Shown in pieces: positions 17,971 to 27,973 of a stretch of DNA of 64,000 bases. The stretch is from NCBI RefSeq assembly GCF_001718795.1, contig NZ_CP013438.1, positions 2,170,001 through 2,234,000 of the forward strand. Direction: 5' to 3'. The first letter of the stretch is position 1; each line of letters starts with the position of its first letter. Under the pieces are notes generated by a model. The model did not search any database, had not been told where the DNA came from, and worked only from the letters and a program-made list of their open reading frames with translations. The DNA comes from Burkholderia latens (GTDB lineage Bacteria; Pseudomonadota; Gammaproteobacteria; Burkholderiales; Burkholderiaceae). The translations under genes and the position numbers were made by a program.

Positions 17971-20793
17971 ATGACTGAACCACTCGCCTCCGCCACGCTG
18001 CACACCGTCGAACTGACGGTTGACGGCATGCATTGCGGCGGCTGCAGCGGCCGCGTCCAGCGGGCACTCGCCGCAGTGCCCGGCGTCGTCGACGCCACAG
18101 TCGATCTCGACGCGCACGCGGCAACGGTGACCGCGCACGATGCGGTCGCGCCCGCGCGGCTCGTCGATGCGGTCGAGGGCGCCGGCTACCGCGCGACGAT
18201 ACGCGAGCGGACCCGCGATACCGTTGAAACGGCGCAGGCGGGACATGCCGACGCGTCGCCTGCGTCGCACGCACCACCCTTCGCCACGACCGAGCTCGAC
18301 ATCGACGGAATGACCTGCGCGTCCTGCGTGTCGCGCGTCGAGAAGGCATTGGCGAAGGTACCGGGGGTCACGCGTGCGTCGGTCAATCTCGCCACCGAGC
18401 GTGCGACCGTCGATGCGGCGCCCGGCGTTTCCGCGTCGCAGCTGGCCGCAGCCGTGCAGCAGGCCGGCTATGACGCGACACCCGTCACCGCGACGCCGCC
18501 CGGCGCCGATGCCGCCGCTGCGCCGGCCGCCTCCACCGATCTCGAACTCGACATCGGCGGAATGACGTGCGCATCCTGCGCCGGCCGCGTCGAAAGAGCG
18601 CTGGCCGCGGTGCCGGGCGTTGCGCGTGCGTCGGTCAATCTCGCGACCGAGCGCGCCTCCGTGCATCGCGCCGCCACAGTCGGCGCCGACGCGCTGATCG
18701 CGGCGGTGACAGCAGCGGGCTACCGCGCGTCCGTCGCCGTCGCGCCGGAAGCCGCTGCCGCCGCGGCGACCGACGCCCGTGCCGCCGATCCGGCGCAAGC
18801 GCCGGACGTGCGCAAGCGTCGCGAAGCGATCCGGGAACGCAATCTCGTGATCGCGTCGGCCGTGCTTGGCGCACCGCTCGTCGCGCCGATGCTGGTCGGG
18901 CCGTTCGGCATCGACGCGATGCTGAACGGGTGGCTGCAGCTCGCGCTCGCGTCGATCGTCCAGTTCGGCTTCGGCGCGCGTTTCTATCGCGCCGCATGGC
19001 ACGCGGTGAAGGCGCGCACCGGCAACATGGACCTGCTCGTCGCGCTCGGCACGTCGGCCGCGTTCGGCCTGAGCCTGTGGATGCTGCTGCGCGACCCGGC
19101 CCATCCGGGCCACCTGTACTTCGAGGCGTCCGCCGTCATCGTCACGCTGGTGCGCTTCGGCAAATGGCTCGAAGCGCGCGCGAAGCGGCAGACGACCGAA
19201 GCGATCCGCGCGCTGAACGCGCTGCGTCCCGACCGGGCGCGCGTCGTCGAGCACGGCGTGGAGCGCGACGTGCCGCTCGCGCAGGTGCGCGTCGGCACGA
19301 CGGTCAGCATTCGTCCCGGCGAGCGCGTGCCGGTCGACGGCCGGATCGTGTCGGGCCGCTCGCACGTCGACGAATCGCTCATTACCGGCGAAAGCCTGCC
19401 GGTGCCGAAGGACGACGGCGATCTGGTGACCGCGGGCTCGATCAACGGCGAAGGCGCACTCGTCGTCGAAACCACCGCGATCGGCGCGGAGACGACACTC
19501 GCACGCATCATCCGCCTCGTCGAATCCGCTCAGGCGGAGAAGGCGCCGATCCAGCGGCTCGTCGATCGCGTCAGCGAAGTGTTCGTACCGGCGATCCTCG
19601 GCATCGCCGTGCTGACGCTGGCCGGCTGGCTCATTGCCGGCGCCGGCACCGAAACCGCGATCCTCAACGCGGTCGCCGTGCTGGTCATCGCATGCCCGTG
19701 CGCGCTCGGCCTCGCGACGCCTGCCGCGATCATGGCCGGCACCGGCGTCGCCGCGCGTCGCGGCGTGCTGATCAAGGACGCGCAGGCGCTCGAGCTTGCG
19801 CAGCGCACGACCGTGATCGCGTTCGACAAGACGGGCACGCTGACCGAAGGCAAGCCATCCGTGACGGCGTTCGACGCGGTCGGTATCCCGCGTGAGCAAG
19901 CGCTCGCTGTCGCGGCCGCGGTCCAGCGGCATAGCGATCATCCGCTCGCGCGGGCCGTGGTGGCCGCGTACGATGCCGACGTCGCCGCGCGTAACGGCGC
20001 CGCATCGGATTCAGCCAGCGCAGTCGTCGCGGCGGATGCGCGCGCGGTGGCCGGGCGCGGCGTCGAGGCACGCGTCGACGGACAGCTTCTCGCGCTCGGC
20101 AGCACGCGCTGGCGCGATGAACTCGGAATCGCCGTGCCGGCCGAACTCGACGCGCGCGCCGCGCAGCTCGAGCGCGCGGGCAACACGATCTCATGGCTGA
20201 TGCGTGCCGATGCGCCGCGTGCGCCGCTCGCATTGATCGCGTTCGGCGACACCGTGAAATCCGGCGCGCGCGACGCGATCGCGGCACTAGCGGCGCGCGG
20301 CGTCGCGAGCGTGCTGGTGACCGGCGACAACCGCGGCAGCGCGGCGGCCGTCGCGGCGTCACTCGGGATCGGCGAAGTGCATGCGCAGGTGCTGCCCGAC
20401 GACAAGGCGCGCGTCGTGGCGGAACTGAAGCGCACGCACGGCGGCATCGTCGCGATGGTCGGCGACGGGATCAACGACGCGCCTGCGCTCGCCGCGGCCG
20501 ATGTCGGTATCGCGATGGCGACCGGCACCGACGTCGCGATGCATACGGCCGGCATCACGCTGATGCGCGGCGATCCGGCGCTCGTAGCAGACGCGATCGA
20601 CATCTCGAAACGGACTTACCGGAAGATCCAGCAGAACCTGTTCTGGGCGTTCGTGTACAACCTGGTAGGCGTGCCGCTCGCGGCGTTCGGCTTGCTGAAC
20701 CCGGTCATCGCCGGGGCGGCGATGGCGTTCTCCAGCGTCAGCGTCGTGACGAATGCGTTGCTGTTGAGGAGATGGAAAGGCCGCGCGCAATGA
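17971..20793 (+). CDS. copA: Copper-exporting P1B-type ATPase with three metal-binding domains
   Basis: A 940-aa Cu(+) pump of the inner membrane. Three N-terminal heavy-metal-associated domains carry GMHCGGC (about residue 20), GMTCASC (about 113) and GMTCASC (about 198). The transport CPC motif is in VIACPCALG (about 574), the phosphorylated aspartate in [10 protein letters not shown] (about 618), the SDHPLA histidine-proline motif follows, and [10 protein letters not shown] is near 830. The C-terminal helices hold YN and MAFSSVS, expected for Cu(+) selectivity. Promoter architecture at 17898-17928 supports copper control. Three HMA domains are more than the one or two usual in bacteria. 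Confidence 0.96.
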   Translation: MTEPLASATLHTVELTVDGMHCGGCSGRVQRALAAVPGVVDATVDLDAHAATVTAHDAVAPARLVDAVEGAGYRATIRERTRDTVETAQAGHADASPASHAPPFATTELDIDGMTCASCVSRVEKALAKVPGVTRASVNLATERATVDAAPGVSASQLAAAVQQAGYDATPVTATPPGADAAAAPAASTDLELDIGGMTCASCAGRVERALAAVPGVARASVNLATERASVHRAATVGADALIAAVTAAGYRASVAVAPEAAAAAATDARAADPAQAPDVRKRREAIRERNLVIASAVLGAPLVAPMLVGPFGIDAMLNGWLQLALASIVQFGFGARFYRAAWHAVKARTGNMDLLVALGTSAAFGLSLWMLLRDPAHPGHLYFEASAVIVTLVRFGKWLEARAKRQTTEAIRALNALRPDRARVVEHGVERDVPLAQVRVGTTVSIRPGERVPVDGRIVSGRSHVDESLITGESLPVPKDDGDLVTAGSINGEGALVVETTAIGAETTLARIIRLVESAQAEKAPIQRLVDRVSEVFVPAILGIAVLTLAGWLIAGAGTETAILNAVAVLVIACPCALGLATPAAIMAGTGVAARRGVLIKDAQALELAQRTTVIAFDKTGTLTEGKPSVTAFDAVGIPREQALAVAAAVQRHSDHPLARAVVAAYDADVAARNGAASDSASAVVAADARAVAGRGVEARVDGQLLALGSTRWRDELGIAVPAELDARAAQLERAGNTISWLMRADAPRAPLALIAFGDTVKSGARDAIAALAARGVASVLVTGDNRGSAAAVAASLGIGEVHAQVLPDDKARVVAELKRTHGGIVAMVGDGINDAPALAAADVGIAMATGTDVAMHTAGITLMRGDPALVADAIDISKRTYRKIQQNLFWAFVYNLVGVPLAAFGLLNPVIAGAAMAFSSVSVVTNALLLRRWKGRAQ

Positions 20794-21139
20794 CGCGGCC
20801 CGATGCGGAAACGGGAGGGACGACACTCCGCCCGCTTCGCACCGCGCGGGGCGCGACGGCTTCGACGAATCCACCGACAATACGCGGCGGTCGCGACCGA
20901 CATCGCGCCGCCCACGATACCCGGCAACGGAAGCGGGTTCGTCCACTTGTTCATGTCGGTGGCGCGCGCGCAGCAGGGCGGCCCACCGCCGCATGCGCAG
21001 TTGAGATCGATTGCGTTGAACGCCCGAACGGGCAGGATGGAAATCGGTAGCGCCACACCGGTCATGATCCGCAATGGGCGGTTCGCATGTCGGTATCGGA
21101 TCTGCCGACGCGAAGCTGCCGAAGCGCCGATCCTGGCCG
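20794..21139. other. Intergenic region after copA, no supported gene
   Basis: Open frames exist on both strands (for instance a Cys-rich frame on the minus strand between about 20800 and 21065) but none has a ribosome site or recognisable family, and they run into neighbouring genes. Confidence 0.4.
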
Positions 21140-21619
21140 CTAGCCGTGAACGACGGGCTTGATCAGCGTCGTCGTGATCGGGACGAACCCGCACGCACGA
21201 TAGAGCGCGCGCGCAGCCGTGTTGTGATTGAACACCGACAGCCCGATCTCCGTGACGCCACGACGGCGCGCGTCGGCCTCGAGCGCATCGAGCGCACGGG
21301 TGGCCCAGCCCTGGCGGCGCCGGGACGGGGCGATGTCGAGGTCGTAGATGAACAGCGTGCGGTTCGGCCCTTCGGCCACGATCGCGTACCAGAGGTCACC
21401 GACCGTATCGCCGGTGGCGGTGTCGATCAGTTCGACGAGCGTCTGGCCGGCGCTGAGCAGGCCGTCGGGCAGCAGCGTATCGAAGCATGCGCGGGCGCGA
21501 ACGGCCGCATCGTCTATCGCGTTCTGCCCGGATGACACGAGATCGCGCGCGTAGCCGTCGATGGCGCGCGTGCGATATGCATGGAATTCGCTGGCCGTCA
21601 TCGGCCGCATCTGCAGCAT
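21140..21619 (-). CDS. GNAT-family N-acetyltransferase
   Basis: A 159-aa acetyltransferase. The acetyl-CoA site is seen in LFIYDLDIAPSRRRQGWATR (R/QxxGxG/A-type loop RRRQGWA) and the family-typical end LSVFNHNTAARALYRACGF. Substrate unknown. The start at 21619 (MLQMRPMTASEFHAY) fits the domain edge; a longer frame begins at 21670 and a shorter one at 21610, and none has a strong ribosome site. Convergent with copA. Confidence 0.85.
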   Translation of the reverse strand: MLQMRPMTASEFHAYRTRAIDGYARDLVSSGQNAIDDAAVRARACFDTLLPDGLLSAGQTLVELIDTATGDTVGDLWYAIVAEGPNRTLFIYDLDIAPSRRRQGWATRALDALEADARRRGVTEIGLSVFNHNTAARALYRACGFVPITTTLIKPVVHG

Positions 21620-21724
21620 GGCCCGGGTGTCGAGGGAAGTCGGACTTCCAGTGTAGCGGGACGGTCGCACCGGCGCGCGATGCGGCGGCGGAAAACGGCA
21701 GGCAGGTGCGGCACGCGCCGCGCC

Positions 21725-21756
21725 GAATCAGCGAATCAGCGAATCAGCGAATCAGC
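21725..21756. repeat. 8-bp microsatellite (GAATCAGC x4)
   Basis: Four perfect tandem copies of GAATCAGC overlap the stop codon of the small gene at 21752-21907. Each copy carries TCA/TGA, so changes in copy number would not alter the protein. Confidence 0.9.
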
Positions 21757-21907
21757 GACGATACAGGACGATCGGCACGAGGTTTGCACGGCGCATACGC
21801 TCGACCTCGGCGTGACGCGCGGCGTACGAATAGTCCGTATCGAGCGGGAGATGCGGGGAGACGAACAGGTCGTCGATCTTTTGCAGCAGGGCGAAAATGA
21901 AGCTCAT
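21752..21907 (-). CDS. DUF3563-like small protein, 51 aa
   Basis: A 51-aa protein beginning MSFIFALLQKIDDLFVSPHL, with a helical N-terminus, a tyrosine-containing middle and a HAEVERMRR segment that recalls the YLxxxxDxxDLERRMR pattern of DUF3563 proteins of Burkholderia. AGGAG lies seven bases before the ATG. Two copies of AGGGTTTTCCCT follow upstream. Function unknown. Confidence 0.7.
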   Translation of the reverse strand: MSFIFALLQKIDDLFVSPHLPLDTDYSYAARHAEVERMRRANLVPIVLYRR

Positions 21908-21931
21908 CTGAGACTCCTGACAGAGGGCGCT

Positions 21932-21973
21932 AGGGTTTTCCCTTAGATGGGTTCCATTCTAAGGGTTTTCCCT
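21932..21973. promoter_or_regulatory. Paired AGGGTTTTCCCT motifs upstream of the DUF3563-like gene
   Basis: AGGGTTTTCCCT at 21932-21943 and again at 21962-21973 are 30 bp apart centre to centre, about three helical turns, placing both on the same DNA face. The flanks (TAG/TTA, TAA/TAA) extend the dyads. They lie 25 bases upstream of the small gene's start and match the single copy at 11798. Confidence 0.5.
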
Positions 21974-22082
21974 AAAGTCTGCCAGCACACCGCATCAGTT
22001 TGCCGCACCGGCGCCGCGCATCTCACGATGCCGCAACCCGTCCGCCCTTCCCTGACGGGCCTGCGAGATAGGGCCGGATCGT

Positions 22083-23504
22083 TTAGCGAGCGCGGCGCGC
22101 GCGCTTCGCAACCGCCGCCTCGCGATTCGCATTGCGCTGAAGCCGGTCGACCTGCGACAGCAGCGCCTCGTGGTGTTCGGCAAGCGTCATCAGGGTCGCC
22201 TGCTGCGTCGACAGATCGGCTGCCAATCGATCGATTCGCAGTTGCCGACTATCCAGTTCCTGTTTCAGCTGCGCGATTTGCCGGGTCTGCAGCACCAGCG
22301 CGACGAGCCCCGCGAACACGACGACCGCCAGCGCCAGCAGCAACCGATTGACGCGACGCATCTCGCGATCGGCCGCCTGCTTGATGCCGGCCGTGTCCGT
22401 CTGCAGCGTCGCGAGCCGATCGGCCAGCGGACGCAGATCGGTGTCGGGATCGAGTGCCGCCGAACCGGGCCCCGCCGGTTGCGCGCGATCGGACGACGGC
22501 TTCGTCACGAACGACGCCGCGGACGTCACCGGCTGCGCGGTCGGCGGCGTCGGCGCGGCGGTGTGCGTGGGGTGGCCTGCGGTGGTCGTAATCGCGGCGG
22601 CGGTGAGATCGACCCGCGCAGCCGGCTCAACCGAGGCCTCGCGTTCAGTGGATTGCGCAGCGTAGTCGGTCGTCGCTGAAGCCGAGACCGAAGCCGGCTC
22701 GGCGTTCGCGGCGACCGCGTCGACTCGCGCCGTGCCACCGCTTGCCGCCGCTTCGCGAGCACCGTGCGCCACGCGCCGCTTGCCGCCCGACGCCGCGCGG
22801 CGTGCCTTGCTGGCCTCGCATGGCGTGCGCGCTGCTTGATCCTGTTTGGCCGGCGCACCGCCCGCTTCCGCGTCGCTACCGGGTTTCGCGGGCCGAGCGT
22901 CACGGGCTGCACCGGCAACCGCAATCGCACTCGCCGTCGCCAACCCGGCAGCCGTTTCGGCATCGCCGACAGTTTCCGGCATCCCGCCAGCCTTCGCTTG
23001 CGCATCGCCGGACGCCGGCTCGCCCATCGCACCGGCACCGGTGGGCTGCTGCAGGTCGGTCACCTTCGTTGCATCCGCATCGAACGTGCGCACGACAACC
23101 GCTTCACGCGCAGCGCCATGTCCCGCCGCCGGCGCCGATTCCGATCCCGTCGGCACGGCAACGTCGCCATCGCGCATCGCGGTTGCGCCGGGCGTACCGA
23201 ATCCGTCGAGCGACGCCTGCCGGCCGGCGTCCTCGGTATCCGGCGTGGCCGCGGCCGGCTGCGCGTCCGCCAACGTATCGTCGCGCGCAACGGCCGCCGC
23301 CCGTGCAGCGGGCTCGAACACCGGATCGCCGAACAGATCGAGCGTGCGTTCATCCCGCGACGCGTCGCCTGCAGGCGCATTGCGAGGCCGCGCCGATGCA
23401 TTGGCGGCGTTATCCGCGGCGGCCGCCGCCGAGCGCAAACGCGAGCGGGCCGGTGAATGGCGGGAACGGGAACGCGGGCGAGGCAGGGAAACGGATTCGG
23501 TCAT
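22083..23504 (-). CDS. Ala-rich single-pass membrane protein with coiled coil
   Basis: A 473-aa hypothetical protein. Residues 1-360 are low-complexity, Ala/Ser/Thr/Pro-rich and probably disordered, with a short RTLDLFGDPVFEP motif near residue 53 and a related SLDGFGTPG near 97. One membrane helix follows (LLLALAVVVFAGLVALVLQ, about 395-413), then a coiled coil (TRQIAQLKQELDSRQLRIDR onward). Cytoplasmic disordered arm plus periplasmic coiled coil is the likely topology. No known domain. GC-skewed codon use fits the neighbours. Confidence 0.75.
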   Translation of the reverse strand: MTESVSLPRPRSRSRHSPARSRLRSAAAAADNAANASARPRNAPAGDASRDERTLDLFGDPVFEPAARAAAVARDDTLADAQPAAATPDTEDAGRQASLDGFGTPGATAMRDGDVAVPTGSESAPAAGHGAAREAVVVRTFDADATKVTDLQQPTGAGAMGEPASGDAQAKAGGMPETVGDAETAAGLATASAIAVAGAARDARPAKPGSDAEAGGAPAKQDQAARTPCEASKARRAASGGKRRVAHGAREAAASGGTARVDAVAANAEPASVSASATTDYAAQSTEREASVEPAARVDLTAAAITTTAGHPTHTAAPTPPTAQPVTSAASFVTKPSSDRAQPAGPGSAALDPDTDLRPLADRLATLQTDTAGIKQAADREMRRVNRLLLALAVVVFAGLVALVLQTRQIAQLKQELDSRQLRIDRLAADLSTQQATLMTLAEHHEALLSQVDRLQRNANREAAVAKRARRAR

Positions 23505-23608
23505 GGAGTCGGATTACAGGCCCGCGCACGCGGAACCGGATGTCGAACGGAATCGGTGACCGGCCATTGTCGCATGACAGATCGCCGATTCGGCCGGTCG
23601 GATGCCGT

Positions 23609-24307
23609 CTATTCGTCGCCCGGCACGCCGTTGCCTTCGTCGAAGCGCGTCACGCATGGCAGCGCGCGCAGCTTGTCGCAGATCGCGCGATATTCGAGGT
23701 CCGATACGCGCGCGAGTGCGATGCGCACCTCGTCGTGCTCGCCCGTGTCGTCGGCGCGCTGCACGATGAACTGCTTCACGCGTGCGCTGTCCGGGCCGAG
23801 CGCCGCGTGCAGCGAATCGAACGTCAGCGCGCCGCCGACCACGGTCAGCGTGAACTGTCGGCGCTGGCGCACCGTGAAGTAGCGTCGCTCGAGCGGCTTG
23901 ATGCCGGCGAGGATGATGAGAATGATCACCGTCGCGGAAATCGACGCGACATAGAGACCGCCGCCTACCGCGAGGCCGATCGCGGCGACCGACCACAGGC
24001 TCGCAGCCGTCGTCAGCCCGCGCACGATCTCGCCGCGCAGCAGGATCGAGCCCGCGCCCAGGAAGCCGATGCCCGACACCACCTGCGCCGCAATCCGCGA
24101 CGGATCGAGCACGACGTGATCGCTGCGGCCGAGCACGTCCGCGAAACCGAAGGCCGACACGATCATGATCAGCGTCGAGCCGACGCACACGAGCATGTGC
24201 GTACGCAGGCCGGCCGCCCACGACAGACGCTCGCGCTCGAAGCCGATGACGCTGCCAAGCGCAGCCGCGAGAACCAGCCGCATCACGAGTTCCAGATTGC
24301 TGAGCAT
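23609..24307 (-). CDS. MgtC/SapB-family inner-membrane protein
   Basis: A 232-aa protein: four or five N-terminal helices with the family hallmarks LRTHMLVCVGSTLIMIVS and VVSGIGFLGAGSILLRG, then a soluble ACT-like domain (RRQFTLTVVGGALTF onward). MgtC proteins are linked to low-magnesium and acid survival and inhibit the F-type ATPase in Salmonella; in Burkholderia the role is not established. No magnesium riboswitch was recognised in the 113-base divergent region upstream. Confidence 0.9.
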   Translation of the reverse strand: MLSNLELVMRLVLAAALGSVIGFERERLSWAAGLRTHMLVCVGSTLIMIVSAFGFADVLGRSDHVVLDPSRIAAQVVSGIGFLGAGSILLRGEIVRGLTTAASLWSVAAIGLAVGGGLYVASISATVIILIILAGIKPLERRYFTVRQRRQFTLTVVGGALTFDSLHAALGPDSARVKQFIVQRADDTGEHDEVRIALARVSDLEYRAICDKLRALPCVTRFDEGNGVPGDE

Positions 24308-24420
24308 CGGATTTATCTCCTTTTTTGGTGCCGGCGCCGCGGAATGTTTTATCCTTGGCCCGGCCGCGCCTATTGTCCGGGCCGCGCCGACACGTTCCGA
24401 TTCAACCGTACAACTCCGCC

Positions 24421-25530
24421 ATGTCCGTTTCCGACTCCGCTTCCGCCCAGGCCGCCCAGTTGCGCGACCATTTTGCGCACGTCATCTTGCCGATCTGGCA
24501 AGGTTCAGGGTTCGACCACACGCTGCGGCTACCGTTCGAGGCGGTCGATCCGGCCACTCACGCACCGCTGCCCGTCAGTCGTTATCGCGCGATGGCGTGC
24601 GCGCGCCAACTATTCGTGTTCGCGCAGGCCGGCCACACCGCGCACGCGGCCACGCTGTTCGATTCGCTGTGCAGCCGCTTCCGCGATCCGGTCCACGGCG
24701 GGTGGTTCTACAGCGTCGACGCGCATGGCGCGCCGCTCGACACGACGAAAGACCTCTACACGCACGCGTTCGTCGTGTTCGCGTGCGCCGCATGGCATGC
24801 CGCGTCGGGCGACGCCGCCGCCCGGACAGTCGCCGAGGACACCGCCGTACTGATCCAGGACCGCTTCGCGCCGCAGCGGGGCGATGCGCTGCTCGACGCC
24901 GCGCGTCACGCCGATTTCTCGTCGTCGGGCAGCGGCGCGCTGCAAAATCCGCTGATGCACCTGACCGAAGCGTGGCTCGCCGCCGCCGACGCGTTCGGCG
25001 ACGCGGCCTTCGACGATGCGCTCGCGCGCACCGCGCAGGCCGTCGAGCACACGTTCGTCGATCCCGCGACCGGTTGCGTCGCCGAGTTGCCGCTGGGCGC
25101 GGCCGGCAACCGCTTCGAGCCGGGCCATCAGTTCGAATGGTTCTACCTGGTCGATGCGGCCGGCGCGCGGCTCGCGCAAACCGGGCTGCCACACGCATTG
25201 GCGCGCGCATTCGCGTTCGCGGAACGGCACGGCATCGATTCGCAGACGGGCGCCGTGTGCGCGGCGCTCGACGCGCAAGGCGCGTGCATCGACACCACGC
25301 AGCGGATCTGGGCGCAGACTGAATACCTGCGCGCGCTCGCGACGCACGGCGGCACGCCGGCGTCCGCACCGCTTGCGCGGCAGATCGAGCGATTCGCCGC
25401 GCGCTTCCTGCATCCGCGCGGCTGGTTCGAGTGCAAGGCGGCGGATGGACAGGTGTCGCGCGCGGACATGCCGTCGACCACGCCCTACCACCTCGCGACC
25501 GCCTACGCCGCGCTGCCCGCCGCCTCGTAA
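24421..25530 (+). CDS. AGE-family sugar epimerase/isomerase
   Basis: A 369-aa (alpha/alpha)6-barrel enzyme of the N-acylglucosamine 2-epimerase/aldose-ketose isomerase family (YihS, mannose isomerase or cellobiose epimerase relatives). Visible elements are [54 protein letters not shown] (catalytic-type His) and [12 protein letters not shown]. Substrate unclear; D-mannose/D-fructose interconversion is the commonest activity of this group. Its last 28 bases overlap the 3' end of the convergent chemoreceptor gene. Confidence 0.85.
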   Translation: MSVSDSASAQAAQLRDHFAHVILPIWQGSGFDHTLRLPFEAVDPATHAPLPVSRYRAMACARQLFVFAQAGHTAHAATLFDSLCSRFRDPVHGGWFYSVDAHGAPLDTTKDLYTHAFVVFACAAWHAASGDAAARTVAEDTAVLIQDRFAPQRGDALLDAARHADFSSSGSGALQNPLMHLTEAWLAAADAFGDAAFDDALARTAQAVEHTFVDPATGCVAELPLGAAGNRFEPGHQFEWFYLVDAAGARLAQTGLPHALARAFAFAERHGIDSQTGAVCAALDAQGACIDTTQRIWAQTEYLRALATHGGTPASAPLARQIERFAARFLHPRGWFECKAADGQVSRADMPSTTPYHLATAYAALPAAS

Positions 25531-27134
25531 CCCGCGCCGGCGTCGGCAAACGACGACGCACGCGCATCGCGCGCATCGCGCGCCGTGCGTGCGTCGCCCA
25601 GTTCGAACACCGACACCGCCTGCATCAGGTGCGCGGTCTGCTCGTTCAGCGACGCGGCCGCCGCCGCGACTTCCTCCACCAGCGCCGCGTTCTGCTGTGT
25701 CAGCTGATCCATCTGCGTAACGGCCTGGTTCACCTGCTCGATGCCGACGCTCTGCTCGACCGACGCCGCCGTGATCTCCGACATCGTCTGCACGACGCGC
25801 GTGATCGATTCCGATACGGTCCGCATCGCATCGCCGGCGCGCTCGACGAGTTCCGAGCCGCCGTCGATCTGCGCGACCGATTCCTCGATCAGGGCCTTGA
25901 TTTCCTTCGCCGACTGCGCGCTGCGCTGCGCGAGCGAGCGCACTTCGCCGGCAACCACCGCGAAGCCGCGGCCTTGCTCGCCGGCCCGCGCAGCTTCCAC
26001 CGCTGCGTTCAGCGCGAGGATGTTGGTCTGGAACGCGATACCGTCGATCACCGAGATGATCTCGGCGATTCGCCCGGAGCTCTGCGCGATCCCGCGCATC
26101 CGGTCGATCACGCTGTCCACCACGCCGCCGCCGTGACGCGTCGCGTCGAGCGCCGCGTCGGCCAGCGCGCTGGCTGCGCGCGCGCTGTCGGTGTTCTGGC
26201 GGACGGTCGCCGTCAGCTCTTCCATGCTCGCGGCCGTTTCCTCGAGCGACGCGGCCTGCGTGCCGGTACGCGCGGACAGGTCCGCGTTGCCGCCGGCGAT
26301 CTCGCCCGCACCGAGGTGGATCGCGTCGGACGCCTGACGCACGGTTCGCACGGTGTCGGCGATGCTCGCCTGCATCGCGGCGAGGCCGCGCAGCATCCGG
26401 TCGATTTCGAACACGCCGCCTGCTCGCACGGCTTCGTCGAGCCGACCTTGCGCGATCCGCTCGAAGTGGCGGCCGGCTTCGTCGAGCGGCGCGACCACCG
26501 CGCGCCGCGCGGCCGCGTAAATGGCCGCGCTCGCCGCGAGCATCGCCACCAGCAGCACGATGCCGACCCACTTGAACCACTGGATCCCGCCGTCGATCGT
26601 GTCGAGCGCGGCGCGGCTCGATGCGCCGCCGTAGTCGGCAAAACGGTGCAGTTCGGCGATGTACGCGTCCTGGAAACCCTGCGTCGGCTGGTCGAGGAAT
26701 GCCTGGATGTTGCCGGCGTCGAGGAACTGCACGAGTTCGCCGAGCGCGCCGCGCAGTGCGCGATAGCGCTCGGTGAGCGCGGCGACGCGCGCGCGGTTGG
26801 TTTCGTCGACGGCGTGCGCGGCCGTCAGCGAAGCGAACGCCTTGTCCGCTTCGGCGAGCGATGCGCTGGCGTGGCGGATGATGTCGTCGGGCTTCGGGCC
26901 GCCGCGCACCATGCGCGTGCCGGCGCGCGACAGGTTCACGCGCGCGTCGAGCAGGCGCTCGGTGGCCTGGCTCGCCGCGTCGACCTGCGCGATCGCGACG
27001 TTCGACAGATCGTCGACGCCGCTGCGCGTCGACGCGAGTGCCCAGAAGCCGAGCGCCTCGATCGCGAACAGAAACAGGCAAAACACGGTCAACACGCCGA
27101 GCAGACCCGACGCGAGCTTGATTTTTCCGAACAT
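25503..27134 (-). CDS. Methyl-accepting chemotaxis protein
   Basis: A 543-aa chemoreceptor. First membrane helix residues about 10-32 ([20 protein letters not shown]), four-helix periplasmic sensor of the Tar type to about 185, second helix [23 protein letters not shown], then a long signalling coil with the conserved hairpin tip ([20 protein letters not shown] followed by [20 protein letters not shown]). No C-terminal CheR/B pentapeptide; the tail is Ala/Arg-rich. The ATG at 27134 is preceded by AGGA; the frame extends to 27176. A FliA-type promoter lies at 27186-27212. Confidence 0.93.
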   Translation of the reverse strand: MFGKIKLASGLLGVLTVFCLFLFAIEALGFWALASTRSGVDDLSNVAIAQVDAASQATERLLDARVNLSRAGTRMVRGGPKPDDIIRHASASLAEADKAFASLTAAHAVDETNRARVAALTERYRALRGALGELVQFLDAGNIQAFLDQPTQGFQDAYIAELHRFADYGGASSRAALDTIDGGIQWFKWVGIVLLVAMLAASAAIYAAARRAVVAPLDEAGRHFERIAQGRLDEAVRAGGVFEIDRMLRGLAAMQASIADTVRTVRQASDAIHLGAGEIAGGNADLSARTGTQAASLEETAASMEELTATVRQNTDSARAASALADAALDATRHGGGVVDSVIDRMRGIAQSSGRIAEIISVIDGIAFQTNILALNAAVEAARAGEQGRGFAVVAGEVRSLAQRSAQSAKEIKALIEESVAQIDGGSELVERAGDAMRTVSESITRVVQTMSEITAASVEQSVGIEQVNQAVTQMDQLTQQNAALVEEVAAAAASLNEQTAHLMQAVSVFELGDARTARDARDARASSFADAGAGYEAAGSAA

Positions 27135-27185
27135 GGGGAGATTTCCTGGAGAGCCGACGATGGAGCAATGACGCATGCCCCGGCA

Positions 27186-27212
27186 TTAGCGGCATTTCTT
27201 CGTCGGACTTTA
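27186..27212 (-). promoter_or_regulatory. Sigma-28 (FliA) promoter of the chemoreceptor gene
   Basis: On the minus strand TAAAGTCC-N11-GCCGCTAA matches the FliA consensus TAAAGTTT-N11-GCCGATAA with exact spacing. It ends 52 bases before the receptor start, which places this receptor in the late flagellar regulon. Confidence 0.8.
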
Positions 27213-27434
27213 GGTGTGCGCGGGCAACGGCTGCGAAAAGGGGCGCAGGTATCCGTGCCGACGCGCCGTCATTCAGGTCGAATCGCCGTCAAACGCACGC
27301 AACTCTGCTGTTCGACGCAATAATCGACGCGCATCGCGTCCGCAATTGCACGAAAAGCGGATGAATTTCCTTGCTTATCCGCAGCCCCCTTCCTAGAGTT
27401 CAGCGCAAGCGGACACGCATTGCGAGGCAACTCG

Positions 27435-27878
27435 ATGACGGATATCACGGACCACGCGCGCGGCGCATTGCGCGCGCAACCGTTCAGCATGTTGCTGGGC
27501 ACGAAGCTGATGCATATCGGCGACAACGAGGTGTCGCTGTGCCTGCCTGTGCGGGACGAACTGCGGCAGCAGCACGGCTTCGTGCACGGCGGTGTGATCG
27601 GCTATCTCGCCGACAACGCGCTGACGTTCGCCGGCGCGCTCGTGCTCGGCCCGCGCGTGATCACCGCCGAATACAAGATCAACTATCTGCGGCCGGCCGT
27701 GAACGGCACGCTGGTCGCGCGCGCGAAGGTCGTGTACGTGGGGCGGCACCAGGCGACCTGCCAGTGTCATGTGTTCGTCATCGACGGCGATCACGAGCGG
27801 CTCGTCGCGATCGCGCAAGGCACGATCAATCGTGTCGGCGACGGGAAGATGCCGGATGCGCCGGAGGAAAAGGCTTGA
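27435..27878 (+). CDS. PaaI-type hotdog thioesterase
   Basis: A 147-aa hotdog-fold acyl-CoA thioesterase. The active-site region is QQHGFVHGGVIGYLADNALT, with the HGG turn and the acidic residue of the PaaI family, and NYLRPAVNGTLVARAKVVY forms the central strands. The ATG at 27435 has GAGG eight bases before it. Substrate probably an aryl- or short-chain acyl-CoA. It is convergent with the CoA-transferase gene, so not clearly in an operon. Confidence 0.87.
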   Translation: MTDITDHARGALRAQPFSMLLGTKLMHIGDNEVSLCLPVRDELRQQHGFVHGGVIGYLADNALTFAGALVLGPRVITAEYKINYLRPAVNGTLVARAKVVYVGRHQATCQCHVFVIDGDHERLVAIAQGTINRVGDGKMPDAPEEKA

Positions 27879-27973
27879 CGTGGTGTCGGGCCGCCGCGCC
27901 GGTGATCACGTGACGGGCCACAGGCAACGCGATGTCGCACCGGCCGGCCCGGTCGCTTCATGCCGACACGGGC

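Noticed and set aside
20803..21162. 119-codon gene after copA, and Cys-rich minus-strand alternative
   Set aside because: No ribosome sites, no family, and the frames run into copA or the acetyltransferase.
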